Assembly: GCF_000718135.1 (NCBI RefSeq) | Contig: NZ_JOEM01000026.1 | Location: 1 to 64,000, forward strand | Reading direction: 5' to 3' | DNA: 64,000 nucleotides | Source: Streptomyces cyaneofuscatus | GTDB lineage: Bacteria; Actinomycetota; Actinomycetes; Streptomycetales; Streptomycetaceae | In this document: positions 1 to 8,829 of the stretch, piece after piece | Layout of the letters: every line of letters starts with the position of its first letter | Numbering within the stretch: position 1 is the stretch's first letter | The notes under the pieces: model-generated | Told to the model about the DNA's origin: nothing | Database searches by the model: none | What the model saw: the letters and a program-made list of their open reading frames with translations, nothing else | Program-made: the position numbers and the translations under genes

Positions 1-1
1 G

Positions 2-625
2 CCCTCCCCCACCCCCACCCCCACGCCCCCGGCCGACGACGACCGCCCGCCCAAGGCCTCCGACGTGCCCGCCTCCGGCCCCGGCACGTTCACCGTCGCC
101 CGCGCGGGCGTGACGAAGTCCGGCAAGGGCGAGCCCTACCGGGTCGAGGTGGAGGACGGCATCGGCGTCGACCCGGACCGGGCCGCCGAGGACATCGCGG
201 CGATCCTGGCCGACCCGCGCGGCTGGAGCCACGGCGGCGAGCGCTCGTTCCGCCAAGTCACTGACAAATCGGCCGGGTTGGTGGTGAAGATAGGCACCGC
301 GGCGACCACGGACCGGCTCTGCGGCGCCTACGGGCTGAAGACCCGGGGCGAGGTCAACTGCCGGGGCGGCGAACAGGTGATGGTCAACCTGAAGCGCTGG
401 CAGCTGGGTTCGCCGCAGTTCGACGGGCCCGTCGCCGAGTACCGGGCCCTGATCATCAACCACGAGGTCGGCCACTGGCTGGGGCGCGGCCACGAGACCT
501 GCCCGGGCAAGGGACGCCCCGCGCCCGCGATGATGCAGCAGATCGACGGGCTGAAGGGGTGCGTGGCCAACGCCTGGCCGTACGACGCTAAGGGACGCTA
601 TCTGGGCGGCCCGAAGGTGCCGTAA
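2..625 (+). CDS. DUF3152 domain protein, 3' part (gene starts before window)
   Basis: The reading frame is open from base 2, so the gene starts upstream. The first visible codons give a Pro/Thr linker (PSPTPTPTPP), followed by a compact C-terminal domain of about 185 residues. That domain carries HEVGHWLGRGHE, the HExxHxxxxxH pattern of zinc-dependent metalloproteases, and a following PAPAMMQQ segment typical of DUF3152 in actinobacteria. Linker plus C-terminal domain suggests an exported or membrane-anchored protein whose N-terminal anchor lies outside the window. Proteolytic activity is inferred from the motif only. An internal GTG at 65 could be mistaken for a start but lacks a ribosome site. 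Confidence 0.85.
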   Translation, partial: PSPTPTPTPPADDDRPPKASDVPASGPGTFTVARAGVTKSGKGEPYRVEVEDGIGVDPDRAAEDIAAILADPRGWSHGGERSFRQVTDKSAGLVVKIGTAATTDRLCGAYGLKTRGEVNCRGGEQVMVNLKRWQLGSPQFDGPVAEYRALIINHEVGHWLGRGHETCPGKGRPAPAMMQQIDGLKGCVANAWPYDAKGRYLGGPKVP

Positions 626-675
626 GCCCTCCTGGCCCCTCGTGGCCCCTCGTGGCTTCTTCGTACGGAGTCGGC

Positions 676-1356
676 TCAGCGGGCGCGGTGCACGAGCCGC
701 CCCGCGAGCACCGTCGCCACGCAGAGCCTCGCCCCGCCCGCACGCAGCGCCGCCTCGTCGGCCACGTCGAAGACGGCGAGATCCGCCCGGCCGCCCACGG
801 TCAGCGGGCCGTGGGCGGTGGCGGCCAGGTCGCCGCCGCCCGCGAAGGGGTCCAGGTCCGGCGGGCCGTCTCCCGGAGGCCCTGAGACCTGGACCGGCCG
901 CCCTTGGACCTGAACCTGGACCTGGACCAGTCCGGACCGGGAGAGCGCCGTCCGCAGCCCCGGCTCGTCCGCCCCGAACGGGCCCACCACATGCGTGGTC
1001 CCGTGCCGCAGCATCCGCTGGAGCCCGCGCCGCACGCTGCCCGCCCGGCGGGCCGTGTCCATCGTCGCCGCGAGCCGCTCGAACGCCTCGCCCCACAGCG
1101 GCAGTTCACCCAGCTCGTCGGCCTCGCGCGGGTCCGGGTGGTAGCAGCGGGTGAGCAGCTCCCGGGCCCGGTCCTGGCGGAGTCCGGGCGTGAGGAGGCC
1201 GGGCCAGCGGCGGACCCTGGCCGCCGGGTGGGCGGCGACGACGTCCTCGTACGGCCCGATGGCGGCGATCCGGTCGCCGTCCACGGCCACCGCACCCTCC
1301 GCAACGGCCGCCGCGCCGACCGGAAGGACCAGCGGCGCGGCGTGAATCGTCAGCAA
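676..1356 (-). CDS. amidohydrolase-like (imidazolonepropionase-like) protein downstream of mqnC
   Basis: About 226 residues. The N-terminus (MLTIHAAPLVLPVGAAAVAE) and the C-terminal GRADLAVFDV segment resemble the composite beta domain of amidohydrolases, but the protein is about half the usual length and I see no HxH metal site, so catalysis is doubtful. I chose the TTG start at 1356 because there is no ATG or GTG between the mqnC stop (1368) and the conserved N-terminus. The 11-nt gap to mqnC implies one transcript. A Gln-Val repeat (VQVQVQVQ) is encoded near 915-940. A role tied to menaquinone synthesis is inferred from position only. Confidence 0.7.
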   Translation of the reverse strand: MLTIHAAPLVLPVGAAAVAEGAVAVDGDRIAAIGPYEDVVAAHPAARVRRWPGLLTPGLRQDRARELLTRCYHPDPREADELGELPLWGEAFERLAATMDTARRAGSVRRGLQRMLRHGTTHVVGPFGADEPGLRTALSRSGLVQVQVQVQGRPVQVSGPPGDGPPDLDPFAGGGDLAATAHGPLTVGGRADLAVFDVADEAALRAGGARLCVATVLAGRLVHRAR

Positions 1357-1367
1357 ACGAGAGGCCC

Positions 1368-2567
1368 TCAGTTGGCGTTGAGGAGCTTGAGCTCCGGGTG
1401 GGCCGTGCCGCCCTCGATCGCGGTGGAGGAGATGTGCGAGACCACGCGCTCGTCGACCGGGTCGTTCGCCGGGTCGTCGTGCACGACGAGGTGCTCGTAC
1501 GTGGTGGCGCGCTGCGCCGGGACCCGGTCCGCCTTGCGGATCAGGTCGATGATCTCCAGCCGGTTGGACCGGTGCTTGGCTCCGGCCGAGGAGACGACGT
1601 TCTCCTCCAGCATGATGGAGCCGAGGTCGTCGGCGCCGTAGTGCAGCGAGAGCTGGCCGACCTCCTTGCCGGTGGTCAGCCAGGAGCCCTGGATGTGGGC
1701 GACGTTGTCGAGGAAGAGCCGGGCGATGGAGATCATCCGCAGGTACTCGAAGAGCGTGGCCTGCGTGCGGCCCTTCAGCTTGTTGTTCTCCGGCTGGTAG
1801 GTGTACGGGATGAAGGCGCGGAAGCCGCCCGTACGGTCCTGGACGTCCCGGATCATCCGCAGGTGCTCGATCCGCTCGGCGTTGGTCTCGCCGGTGCCCA
1901 TCAGCATGGTCGAGGTGGACTCGACACCGAGGCCGTGCGCGATCTCCATGATCTCCAGCCACCGCTCGCCGGACTCCTTGAGCGGGGCGATGGCGTTGCG
2001 CGGCCGGGCGGGCAGCAGCTCGGCGCCCGCGCCCGCGAAGGAGTCGAGACCGGCGGCGTGGATGCGGCTGATGGCCTCCTCGGCGGAGACCTTCGAGATC
2101 CGGGCCATGTGCTCGATCTCGGAGGCGCCGAGGGAGTGGATGACCAGCTGCGGGTACGCCTTCTTGATCGCGGAGAAGTGCTCCTCGTAGTACTCCACGC
2201 CGAAGTCCGGGTGGTGGCCGCCCTGGAACATGATCTGGGTGCCGCCCAGCTCCACGGTCTCCGCGCAGCGGCGCAGGATGTCCTCGATGTCCCGGGTCCA
2301 GCCCTTGGCCATGTCCTTGGGCGGCGCGTAGAAGGCGCAGAACTTGCAGGCCGTCACACACACGTTGGTGTAGTTGATGTTGCGCTCGATGATGTACGTC
2401 GCGATGTGCTCCGTACCGGCGTAACGGCGTCGGCGTACGGCGTCGGCGGCCGCCCCCAGCGCGTGCAGCGGCGCCGAGCGGTAGAGGTCGAGCGCCTCCT
2501 CCGGGGTGATCCGACCGCCCTCGGCGGCTCGGTCGAGGACGGGCTGGAGATCGGCCTTCTCGGTCAC
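1368..2567 (-). CDS. mqnC: cyclic dehypoxanthinyl futalosine synthase MqnC
   Basis: A 399-residue radical-SAM enzyme of the futalosine route to menaquinone; it cyclises dehypoxanthine futalosine. The Cx3Cx2C iron-sulfur motif is visible as CVTACKFC near residue 75, followed by the family segments FQGGHHPDFG and YTYQPENN. Length equals the family norm. The start is GTG 2567, preceded by AAAGGTGA at a suitable distance; a longer reading frame continues upstream into the kinase gene but has no ribosome site. It heads a two-gene unit with the amidohydrolase-like gene. mqnA lies 2.2 kb away on the same strand, separated by a kinase gene. Confidence 0.95.
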   Translation of the reverse strand: MTEKADLQPVLDRAAEGGRITPEEALDLYRSAPLHALGAAADAVRRRRYAGTEHIATYIIERNINYTNVCVTACKFCAFYAPPKDMAKGWTRDIEDILRRCAETVELGGTQIMFQGGHHPDFGVEYYEEHFSAIKKAYPQLVIHSLGASEIEHMARISKVSAEEAISRIHAAGLDSFAGAGAELLPARPRNAIAPLKESGERWLEIMEIAHGLGVESTSTMLMGTGETNAERIEHLRMIRDVQDRTGGFRAFIPYTYQPENNKLKGRTQATLFEYLRMISIARLFLDNVAHIQGSWLTTGKEVGQLSLHYGADDLGSIMLEENVVSSAGAKHRSNRLEIIDLIRKADRVPAQRATTYEHLVVHDDPANDPVDERVVSHISSTAIEGGTAHPELKLLNAN

Positions 2568-2638
2568 CGGGCTGTCACCTTTCGGCGGTTTTTTGAGGAT
2601 CCTCGGACCGATCCAGCGTACGCCAGCCCCATGCGCCG

Positions 2639-4519
2639 TCAGCGGCCGGACCGGGTGAGGTCGCCGTACGGGAGGCCCGCGGCGCGCTCCTTCGACCGGT
2701 AGCCGAGCGTTCCGTCGGTGGCGAGGCGGAAGACCAGGTCGGCCTCGGTGGTGGTGCACAGGCCCGGGGTGCTGGGGCGGTCCGGGTCGGTGCGCTCGCG
2801 GACCTTCAGCTCCTTCGCGGTGCCGGAGGTGAGGGTGCCGACGCTGTTGCAGGTGACGGTGATGCCGAGCTGGGAGATGGTCGTGGACATCCGGACGACC
2901 TGGGTCCCCTTCCTCCCCTCGGTGAAGACCGCGGTGAGCGTGCCGTGCGGCTGGCCGCTCGTCTGCTCGGTGAGCGGGCCCTCCCAGGTGCCGACGAACG
3001 CCTTCGGCACCTCGTCCACCGGGGCCTCGCCCGCATCGGTGGGGGCCTCGGAGGCCGTGGCGTCCGGTTCCTCGGACGCGGTGGCCGTGGCGGTGGGGGA
3101 CGGCCGGGCGGCCGCCGAGTCGTTCTCCTTGCGGCGGTCGGCGTCGCCGCCCGGGAAGAGGCCGTCGAGCAGGCCCGAGCCGAGGGCGACGACCGCGAAC
3201 GAGCCCGCCACGGCCAGTGCCACGGTGCAGCTCACCCGGCGGCTCCGGCGCGCCCCGGCGCCCGGGCCCGCGCCCGTCCCTGTGTCCGTGCCGCCCGTGC
3301 CGCCCGTGCCGGTCTGCGAGTCGGCGCTGACGGTGACGGAGAACCGGGGGCCGTGGGCCCGCTGCCCGGGGAAGCCGCCGGGCGGGGTGCCGGGAGGGCC
3401 GTCCGGTACGTGGGCGAGGGGCGGGCCGAAGACCCCGATGAGGCCGGAGCCGGCGCCCGGCGGCGAGCCGTCGGAGCCGGTACGGGAGTCGGAGCCCGTA
3501 CGGGAATCGGCGCCGGTACGGGAATCGGCGTCCGGGCCCTCGTGCGCGTCGGCGCCCGCCCCGATCCCCGCCCCCAGTGACGCGTTGCTGAACGGCACCG
3601 GGCCCGAGCCCACCGGCGCGTCCTGCGGTTCCAGGTCCAGCAGCGCCACCGCCGAGCGGCTGACCTCCCCCACCAGCCGGCCCGGCAGCCACCCCGCCGC
3701 CACCATCGCCGCCGCCCCGCCCGGAGCCAGCGTGCGGGCGAGGTCGGCCGGGGCGGGCCGCGCGTCCGGGTCCTTGGCCAGGCACCCGGCGACCACCTCG
3801 CGCAGCTCGCCCTCCAGACCGCCCAGTTCGGGCTCCTCGTGCACCACCTTGTAGAGGAGTACGGCGGAGGAGTCGCCGGAGAAGGGGGCGGCGCCGGTCG
3901 CCGCGTACGCCAGGACCGCGCCCAGCGAGAAGACGTCCGCCGCACCGGAGATGTCCCGGCCCCGGATCTGCTCGGGCGCCATGTAGCCGGGCGAGCCGAC
4001 GGAGACGCCGGTGGAGGTGAGCGAGACGGTCGCGCCGAGGGCCCGGGCGATGCCGAAGTCGATGAGGCGGGGCCCGTCCAGGGCGAGCAGCACGTTGGAG
4101 GGCTTCACATCGCGGTGGACGATGCCCTGGCCGTGGACGACGTGGAGGGCCTCGGCGAGCCCGGCACCCAGGGTGCGTACCGCGTGCTCGGGCAGCGGCC
4201 CGTGCTCGGTGATCGCCTGGGAGAGCGGCGGCCCGGCGACGTAACCGGTGGCGACCCACGGCACCGGGGCGTCCGGGTCGGCGTCCAGGACGGGGGCGGT
4301 CCACTGCGCGCCGATGCGCCGCGCGGACTCCACCTCGCGCCGGAACCGGGCGCGGAACTGCTCGTCCAGGGCGAAGTGCGGGTGGACCACTTTCACCGCG
4401 ACCGTACGGCCGCCGGCGCTGCGCCCGAGATAGACCCGGCCCATGCCGCCCGCACCGAGCCTGCCGAGCAGCCGGTAGGAACCGATGGTGTGCGGTTCGC
4501 CCGCTTCCAGCGGCTGCAT
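2639..4519 (-). CDS. membrane Ser/Thr protein kinase (Hanks/PknB type)
   Basis: A 626-residue protein with a complete N-terminal kinase domain: glycine loop GAGGMGRVY, Lys43, catalytic HRDVKPSN (135-142), DFG (154-156) and APEQ. Residues 300-430 are a low-complexity linker rich in Gly, Pro, Ser and Thr that includes three DSRTG(A/S) hexapeptides. One membrane segment lies at about 431-450, then an extracytoplasmic domain of about 150 residues ending in a tract that resembles lipocalin-like sensor regions. The start ATG 4519 follows GGGGGAGG. The gene sits between mqnC and mqnA but a menaquinone-related ligand is only a guess. Three GGTTCAC elements lie in its leader. Confidence 0.92.
   Translation of the reverse strand: MQPLEAGEPHTIGSYRLLGRLGAGGMGRVYLGRSAGGRTVAVKVVHPHFALDEQFRARFRREVESARRIGAQWTAPVLDADPDAPVPWVATGYVAGPPLSQAITEHGPLPEHAVRTLGAGLAEALHVVHGQGIVHRDVKPSNVLLALDGPRLIDFGIARALGATVSLTSTGVSVGSPGYMAPEQIRGRDISGAADVFSLGAVLAYAATGAAPFSGDSSAVLLYKVVHEEPELGGLEGELREVVAGCLAKDPDARPAPADLARTLAPGGAAAMVAAGWLPGRLVGEVSRSAVALLDLEPQDAPVGSGPVPFSNASLGAGIGAGADAHEGPDADSRTGADSRTGSDSRTGSDGSPPGAGSGLIGVFGPPLAHVPDGPPGTPPGGFPGQRAHGPRFSVTVSADSQTGTGGTGGTDTGTGAGPGAGARRSRRVSCTVALAVAGSFAVVALGSGLLDGLFPGGDADRRKENDSAAARPSPTATATASEEPDATASEAPTDAGEAPVDEVPKAFVGTWEGPLTEQTSGQPHGTLTAVFTEGRKGTQVVRMSTTISQLGITVTCNSVGTLTSGTAKELKVRERTDPDRPSTPGLCTTTEADLVFRLATDGTLGYRSKERAAGLPYGDLTRSGR
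3481..3534. repeat. 18-bp tandem repeat, 3 copies, inside kinase linker
   Basis: Three consecutive 18-bp units start TACGGGA at 3481, 3499 and 3517. On the minus strand they encode the hexapeptide repeat DSRTGS/DSRTGA in the juxtamembrane linker. The unit is a multiple of three, so copy-number change would alter linker length without a frameshift. Confidence 0.85.
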
Positions 4520-4816
4520 ACGGCCTCCCCCTGTGAACCCTGTGAACCTGCGGCTGGTGAACCTGTGGCTGAGAGTCCTGCGGTCGGTCCGGACTCGGAC
4601 CGAAGCCTAGGGGGCGCCACCGGCGCGGTCACCGGGAAACGGCCGGACCATTCCCCCTTCTCCGGGCAGGAGGGGATGATTTCGCCCCGGGGAAAGGCGC
4701 GAATGCGTTGTTCGGCCGCCCCTCACCCAATTCCCTCGTCCGGGAACGGGAAAGGGAATTCGCCCCATTCCCCGGCTGGAAGGCCCAACCGCTTGAAGGC
4801 TCAACCGCTCAACCGC
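4520..4816. other. intergenic stretch between kinase start and mqnA stop
   Basis: There is no gene here. On the minus strand, GGTTCAC occurs three times in the kinase leader (4563-4557, 4548-4542, 4539-4533). An AATTCCC (4729-4735) / GGGAATT (4754-4760) inverted repeat could end mqnA transcription. CAACCGCT is repeated at 4786, 4802 and 4810. No clear -10/-35 pair was found. Confidence 0.5.
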
Positions 4817-5719
<903 letters not shown>

Positions 5720-5879
5720 CTAGACCCGCCTCCGGCGGCCGGCACCACCGGGGCGTCCGTGGAGGCCGCGACAGGGCAGTCAAACGTTCGGGTGAAGTGA
5801 TCTTTCCCTCTACCGCTCTCCGGAGACTGCGTGCTAGGCTCGCTCGCAAGTTGCAGTTTGGTTTCCCTTGCAGTACAGA

Positions 5880-5909
5880 GCCTGCGGAGCATGTAACCCG
5901 CAGGCTTTT
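5880..5909 (+). promoter_or_regulatory. terminator-like hairpin in the cold-shock gene leader
   Basis: GCCTGCGG (5880-5887) and CCGCAGGC (5898-5905) form a perfect 8-bp stem with a 10-nt loop, followed directly by TTTT and a T-rich stretch. It lies about 65 nt before the csp start codon and in the same orientation. Its form is that of a factor-independent terminator or a temperature-responsive leader element. Confidence 0.6.
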
Positions 5910-5971
5910 GTAGTTTTCAGACTTGTTTGCAGGTTCTGGAGCAGGGCAACCCTTTGGCCCAAGGAGGGCTT

Positions 5972-6175
5972 ATGGCTACCGGAACCGTCAAGTGGTTCAA
6001 CGCTGAAAAGGGCTTCGGCTTCATCGCCCAGGACGGCGGCGGCCCGGATGTCTTCGTTCACTACTCCGCGATCAACGCGTCCGGGTTCCGCTCCCTCGAG
6101 GAGAACCAGGTCGTGAACTTCGACGTCACTCAGGGACCCAAGGGTCCGCAGGCTGAGAACGTCACCCCGGCCTAG
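5972..6175 (+). CDS. cold-shock domain protein (CspA family)
   Basis: A 67-residue single cold-shock domain, an RNA chaperone or single-strand nucleic-acid binder in the cytoplasm. RNP1 (KGFGFI) and RNP2 (VFVHY) are intact, and the start [10 protein letters not shown] is the family norm. Start ATG 5972 has a strong AAGGAGG at 5961-5967. A longer in-frame start upstream would add a non-conserved tail and is rejected. The gene is monocistronic, with a structured leader upstream and a strong terminator downstream. Confidence 0.95.
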   Translation: MATGTVKWFNAEKGFGFIAQDGGGPDVFVHYSAINASGFRSLEENQVVNFDVTQGPKGPQAENVTPA

Positions 6176-6217
6176 TTGCCCGGGTCGGCCGATCGCGGCC
6201 GTACATAGCAGTACCCA

Positions 6218-6259
6218 AGGAGCCCCGCTCCCCCGCTTCGGCGGAGGAACGGGGCTCCT
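6218..6259 (+). terminator. terminator after the cold-shock gene
   Basis: AGGAGCCCCG (6218-6227) pairs with CGGGGCTCCT (6250-6259), and an inner CCGC-TTCG-GCGG tetraloop stem stabilises the hairpin. It sits 43 nt after the csp stop. Confidence 0.85.
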
Positions 6260-6290
6260 GCCTGTTTCCGGGGCGCGCGGACCGTACGCC

Positions 6291-6312
6291 TTGACCTTCA
6301 CCCCGTGTGAAG
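6291..6312 (+). promoter_or_regulatory. MerR-type promoter/operator
   Basis: TTGACC (6291-6296) is a good -35 element and overlaps a dyad, CTTCAC (6296-6301) / GTGAAG (6307-6312), with a 5-nt spacer. A dyad just after the -35 is the usual arrangement for MerR-family activators, so autoregulation by the adjacent gene is likely. I could not place a convincing -10. Confidence 0.55.
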
Positions 6313-6331
6313 CCGTGCAGTGGGAGCCATC

Positions 6332-7171
6332 ATGTTCACCATCGGAGACTTCGCCCGGTACGGGCGGGTGTCGCGCCGGATGCTGCGTCACTACGACGCC
6401 ATCGGGCTGCTGCGCCCGGACCGCACCGACCCCGCCACCGGCTACCGCTTCTACGGCGCCGCCCAGCTCGCCCGGCTCAACCGGATCATCGCGCTCAAGG
6501 ACCTCGGCTTCACGCTCCAGCAGGTGCGGGACGTCCTGGACGAGCGGGTGGGCCCGGAGGAGCTGCGCGGGATGCTGCGGCTGCGCCGGGCGGAGCTGGC
6601 GGAGGCGGTGGCGGCCGCGACGGCGCGGCTGGCCCAGGTCGAGGCGAGGCTCCGGTCGATCGAGAGCGAGGGGCACATGCCTGCCGACGACGTTGTGATC
6701 AAGACCGTTCCCGCGGTCCGGGTGGCCGAGCTGACCGGGATCGCCGCGAGCTACGAGCCGCAGGACATCGGGCCGGTGATCGGTCCGCTGTACGAGGAGC
6801 TCTTCCCGCTCCTGGAGGGCACCGGCGTCCGGCCCACCGGTCCCGGGATCGCCTGGTACGAGGACGCCCCGCACGGCTCTCCCGGGGGTGGCGGCGCGAT
6901 CGTCGTGCACGCGGGGGTGACGGTGTCGGCCCCGGTGGGACCGGTCGGCGGGACCGGGGTACGGGTCGTGGAGCTGCCCCCGTTCGAGGCGGCGACGATC
7001 GTGCACCGGGGCGCGATGGACGACGTGCTGCCGGCCGCGCAGACCCTGGCCCGGTGGCTGGACGCGAACGGCTACCGCTCCACGGGGTACGCCCGCGAGG
7101 TCAACCTGGAGTGCCCGGCGGACCGGAGCCAGTGGGTGACGGAGCTCCAGGAGCCGGTGGCCAAGGCCTGA
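6332..7171 (+). CDS. MerR-family regulator with GyrI-like effector domain
   Basis: About 279 residues. The N-terminal MerR winged helix is clear (FTIGDFARYGRVSRRMLRHY, then YRFYGAAQLARLNRI), followed by a coiled dimerisation helix to about residue 110 and a C-terminal GyrI/SOUL-like small-molecule domain. This layout is typical of multidrug-sensing regulators such as BltR/BmrR types. ATG 6332 gives the conserved MFTIGDF start; a GTG at 6320 would add four residues. No efflux gene lies next to it, so targets other than its own promoter are unknown. Confidence 0.88.
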   Translation: MFTIGDFARYGRVSRRMLRHYDAIGLLRPDRTDPATGYRFYGAAQLARLNRIIALKDLGFTLQQVRDVLDERVGPEELRGMLRLRRAELAEAVAAATARLAQVEARLRSIESEGHMPADDVVIKTVPAVRVAELTGIAASYEPQDIGPVIGPLYEELFPLLEGTGVRPTGPGIAWYEDAPHGSPGGGGAIVVHAGVTVSAPVGPVGGTGVRVVELPPFEAATIVHRGAMDDVLPAAQTLARWLDANGYRSTGYAREVNLECPADRSQWVTELQEPVAKA

Positions 7172-7262
7172 CGACGGCCCGGCGTACCGGGGCGTAGGAC
7201 GTACGGGGAGGGGCACCGCTCCCTCCCCGTACGCACGTACCCCTCCGTACCCCTACGTGCCC

Positions 7263-8483
7263 CTACGCCCCCGCCCAGAGCCCGTCCTCCGTCAGCCCCA
7301 GCAGCTCGATCGCGTTGCCGCGGACGATGCGGTCCACGACGTCCGGGGCGAGGTGGCCCATCTGCGCCTCGCCGACCTCGCGGGACCTGGGCCAGGTGGA
7401 GTCGGAGTGCGGGTAGTCCGTCTCGTACAGGACGTTGCCGACGCCGATCGCGTCCAGGTTCTTCAGCCCGAAGGCGTCGTCGAAGAAGCAGCCGTAGACG
7501 TGGTCCGCGAACAGCTCGGACGGCGGGCGGTGGACCTTGTCGGCGACGCCGCCCCAGGCGCGGTTCTCCTCCCAGACGACGTCGGCGCGTTCCAGGATGT
7601 ACGGGATCCAGCCGATCTGCCCCTCCGCGTACATGATCTTCAGGCCCGGGAAGCGCTCGAACTTGCCGCTCATCAGCCAGTCGACCATCGAGAAGCAGCA
7701 GTTGGCGAAGGTGATGGTGGAGCCGACGGCGGGCGGGGCGTCGGCGGAGGTGGACGGCATCTTCGACGAGGAGCCGATGTGCATGGCGATGACGGTCCCG
7801 GTCTCGTCGCAGGCCGCGAGGAACGGATCCCAGTCGTCCGTATGTATGGACGGAAGCCCGAGATGGGGAGGTATCTCGGAGAACGCGACCGCGCGCACGC
7901 CCCGGGCCGCGTTGCGCCGGACCTCGGCGGCGGCGAGCTCCGCGTCCCAGAGCGGGACGAGGGTGAGCGGGATGAGGCGGCCGTGCGCCTCGGAGCCGCA
8001 CCACTCCTCCACCATCCAGTCGTTGTACGCGCGCACCCCGAGGAGCCCGAGCTCGCGGTCCTTCGCCTCGGTGAACGTCTGGCCGCAGAAGCGCGGGAAG
8101 GTCGGGAAGCAGAGGGCGGACTGGACGTGGTTGACGTCCATGTCGGCGAGCCGGTCCGGGACCGAGAAGGAGCCCGGGCGCATCTGCTCGTAGGTGATGA
8201 TCTCCAGCTTGATCTCGTCCCTGTCGTAGCCGACGGCCGTGTCCAGGCGGGTGAGCGGCCGGTGCAGGTCCTCGTAGACCCACCAGTCGCCGACCGGGCC
8301 CTCGTCGCCCCGGGCCCCCATCACGGGCGCGAACTTTCCGCCCATGAAGGTCATTTCCTTCAGCGGTGCGCGGACGATGCGCGGGCCGGAGTCCGCGTAC
8401 CTGGACGGGAGCCGGTCCCGCCAGACATGAGCGGGCTCCACCGTGTGGTCGTCCACCGAGATGATCTTCGGGAAGGTCTCCAT
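7263..8483 (-). CDS. amidohydrolase family protein (TIM-barrel, amidohydro_2 type)
   Basis: A 406-residue metal-dependent hydrolase or decarboxylase-like protein of the amidohydro_2 family. It begins TFPKIISVDDHTVEPAHVW (the DxH element), has CFPTFPRFCGQTF and the C-terminal YETDYPHSDSTWP, where an Asp/His pair is expected at the metal site. It is a close paralogue of the 61725-62951 protein and shares many long identical segments with it. I chose ATG 8483; a GTG at 8492 is possible. The operator palindrome at 8505-8519 lies 22 nt upstream, placing the gene in the window's catabolic regulon. Its substrate is unknown. Confidence 0.85.
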   Translation of the reverse strand: METFPKIISVDDHTVEPAHVWRDRLPSRYADSGPRIVRAPLKEMTFMGGKFAPVMGARGDEGPVGDWWVYEDLHRPLTRLDTAVGYDRDEIKLEIITYEQMRPGSFSVPDRLADMDVNHVQSALCFPTFPRFCGQTFTEAKDRELGLLGVRAYNDWMVEEWCGSEAHGRLIPLTLVPLWDAELAAAEVRRNAARGVRAVAFSEIPPHLGLPSIHTDDWDPFLAACDETGTVIAMHIGSSSKMPSTSADAPPAVGSTITFANCCFSMVDWLMSGKFERFPGLKIMYAEGQIGWIPYILERADVVWEENRAWGGVADKVHRPPSELFADHVYGCFFDDAFGLKNLDAIGVGNVLYETDYPHSDSTWPRSREVGEAQMGHLAPDVVDRIVRGNAIELLGLTEDGLWAGA

Positions 8484-8504
8484 GCGTTCCACGGTAGCGC
8501 CGAT

Positions 8505-8519
8505 CTGACGAGCCGTCAG
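8505..8519. promoter_or_regulatory. catabolic operator palindrome, copy 1
   Basis: CTGACGAGCCGTCAG: six-base arms CTGACG/CGTCAG around AGC. It lies 22 nt upstream of the amidohydrolase ATG (minus strand) and matches the consensus CTGACGGNCCGTCAG found at seven other loci. Confidence 0.8.
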
Positions 8520-8829
8520 CTAGCGTGCACGCATCGACGGAGGACGCGGCTCCCCGCCCTGCTCCCCGCACGGTTCCCGAATCGTTGTCGAGGGCTTGTG
8601 CAGAGCGTCACCCACTGCTGACGCGCCCGCCCGCGACAAGGCAGACTGTTGAGCGCGATACCAGCGGTACCGAGCAATCCGGATGTACACCGCACTTCGA
8701 CGCACGGACGGACAGGCGGCTGGGAGCGGGCGGACCTTCGGAGACGGGCACCACCGGCAGGACCGGAGCAGGACCGGCAGGACTCGCCGACGAGGCCGGG
8801 CCGGCAGGCGAGCAGGACAGGGGGCATCA
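8520..8829. other. afsR upstream region
   Basis: About 310 nt between the amidohydrolase promoter and the afsR start. An open frame runs in phase with afsR from 8683 but codes a low-complexity Arg/Gly-rich stretch with no ribosome site, so I treat it as leader. TTGAGC at 8649 is a possible -35 with no matching -10. I see no other gene. Confidence 0.45.

Noticed and set aside
676..2361. Very long minus-strand frame 676-2361 (561 residues).
   Set aside because: It is the out-of-frame shadow of mqnC joined to the real amidohydrolase-like gene; the upstream part is Arg/Pro/Gly-rich shadow sequence.
5835..5840. TAGGCT as the csp -10.
   Set aside because: No matching -35 at 16-19 bp upstream; kept out of the feature list.
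8683..8829. A longer start for AfsR at 8683.
   Set aside because: The extra 49 codons give a low-complexity Arg/Gly tract with no ribosome site; ATG 8830 matches the known length.
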